Shown: positions 63,448 to 64,000 of the stretch, piece by piece
Position numbering within the stretch: the first letter of the stretch is position 1
Layout: each line of letters begins with the position of its first letter
NCBI RefSeq assembly: GCF_000300975.2
Contig: NZ_AEEC02000009.1
Coordinates: 85,563 to 149,562, forward strand
Direction: 5' to 3'
Length of the DNA stretch: 64,000 nt
Source: Herbaspirillum frisingense GSF30
GTDB taxonomy: Bacteria > Pseudomonadota > Gammaproteobacteria > Burkholderiales > Burkholderiaceae_D
The notes under the pieces: model-generated
What the model was told of the DNA's origin: nothing
The model's input: the letters and a program-made list of their open reading frames with translations, nothing else
Database searches by the model: none
Translations under genes and position numbers: made by a program

Positions 63448-64000
63448 TTACTTCAGTCGTATGTCGAGGCGAATCACATCGCCCCGGTAAATGCCCCGGC
63501 CCACGAACACGACGCGGCCGGCCTGGTCTACCGCCGAGCGCGTCACATACGCGATCGGCGCATTGAGCGGGATCTGCAGCAGTTCCGCAATGAGCGGATC
63601 GGCCGAGCCCAGCGTCAGCGTCTGGTGTGCCTCCTTGATCTCCAGCCCCGGCAGATCGCGCAAGATGCGCATCGAGGTCTTGGTCTCGAAGGACTTCTTC
63701 GGGATGCGGGCGCAGACGCGCGCATCGATATACACATCGCCGAGGTAATACGGCTTGCCATTGCGCCAGTGGCGGCGCCGCCAGTGCTCATAGGCCTCTG
63801 CCATCTGGCCCAGCGCCGGCTCCACCGGTGCCGGCGCCAGCCGCTCGCGCTCGGTCAGCACTTCGATGGTGGCACCTTCCGGTGCCAGCAACTGGCCTGA
63901 CCAGTCGGTGGCCACCTCGCACCAGAACTGCTCCTGCGGTTTGCCGATCACGAACGTGCCCTTGGCACGGTAGCGCGCGATCAGCTTTTCCTCTTCCAGC
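63448..64000 (-). CDS. GntR-family regulator with UTRA domain (partial, N-terminus beyond window)
   Basis: The frame enters at the right edge in the end of a winged helix (LEEEKLIARYRAKGTFVIGK, the wing typical of GntR) and continues into a UTRA ligand-binding domain ending at 63448. The UTRA part shows YYLGDVYIDARVCARIP and the end GRVVFVGRGIYRGDVIRLDI. The DNA-binding helices lie beyond the window. Heading the cluster on the same strand, 47 bp from the GST gene, it is the probable repressor with the pathway substrate as inducer. Confidence 0.85.
   Translation of the reverse strand, partial: LEEEKLIARYRAKGTFVIGKPQEQFWCEVATDWSGQLLAPEGATIEVLTERERLAPAPVEPALGQMAEAYEHWRRRHWRNGKPYYLGDVYIDARVCARIPKKSFETKTSMRILRDLPGLEIKEAHQTLTLGSADPLIAELLQIPLNAPIAYVTRSAVDQAGRVVFVGRGIYRGDVIRLDIRLK

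Overview
The window is GC-rich, densely coded and proteobacterial. The rpsU-yqeY-dnaG-rpoD series, the OsmC-YcaO fusion, the betaproteobacterial porin and the TRAP/FixJ arrangement fit Burkholderiales, most likely an Oxalobacteraceae member close to Herbaspirillum. The taxon is inferred from protein character, not from a marker search.

Positions 1-14030 are core and regulatory genes. They hold an OsmC-YcaO protein cut by the left edge, amiC, tsaE, queG, and a complete yfiR-yfiN-yfiB operon (periplasmic brake, diguanylate cyclase, outer-membrane lipoprotein). Next come an AEC transporter and a FixJ-type two-component system, divergent from a C4-dicarboxylate-type TRAP transporter (dctP-dctQ-dctM). 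Positions 14030-14503 hold no protein gene but carry a candidate structured RNA with its own terminator and a 9-bp tandem repeat.

Positions 14504-30546 hold housekeeping genes: a VOC-fold protein, ogt, xerD, ybaK, plsY, a higBA toxin-antitoxin pair with an operator-promoter that seems to give a leaderless toxin mRNA, tsaD, and a ybiB-like gene. They continue with a small DNA-binding protein with its own inverted repeat, an MHYT-GGDEF-EAL c-di-GMP enzyme, a MATE transporter with an in-frame stop before its last helix, an ArnT-like glycosyltransferase, type B L31, rho and trxA.

Positions 31044-47760 hold an AddB/AddA-type recombination nuclease pair, a CPA2 antiporter overlapping a YbdK-type carboxylate-amine ligase, a YhiN-like flavoprotein, the macromolecular synthesis series rpsU-yqeY-dnaG-rpoD, and a tRNA with a CAU anticodon (probably Ile2).

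Positions 47805-55990 are a visibly AT-richer island directly after that tRNA. It has a DUF4145 protein and then a tight six-gene operon: DNA methylase, phosphoribosyltransferase-like protein, large P-loop ATPase, a Rossmann-like protein of unknown family, a MazG/HisE-like pyrophosphohydrolase and a BtpA-like TIM barrel. It ends in a truncated IS3-type transposase and a 65-bp perfect inverted repeat. No integrase is seen. This operon is the best candidate for an undescribed system: a possible nucleotide-centred defence or DNA-modification cassette.

Positions 56049-64000 return to GC-rich sequence. They carry tam and then a minus-strand catabolic cluster: GntR regulator (cut by the right edge), glutathione S-transferase, CaiB-type CoA transferase, carboxymuconolactone-decarboxylase-family protein, amidohydrolase, enoyl-CoA hydratase, porin, and an alpha/beta-hydrolase-fold protein lacking the usual serine nucleophile.
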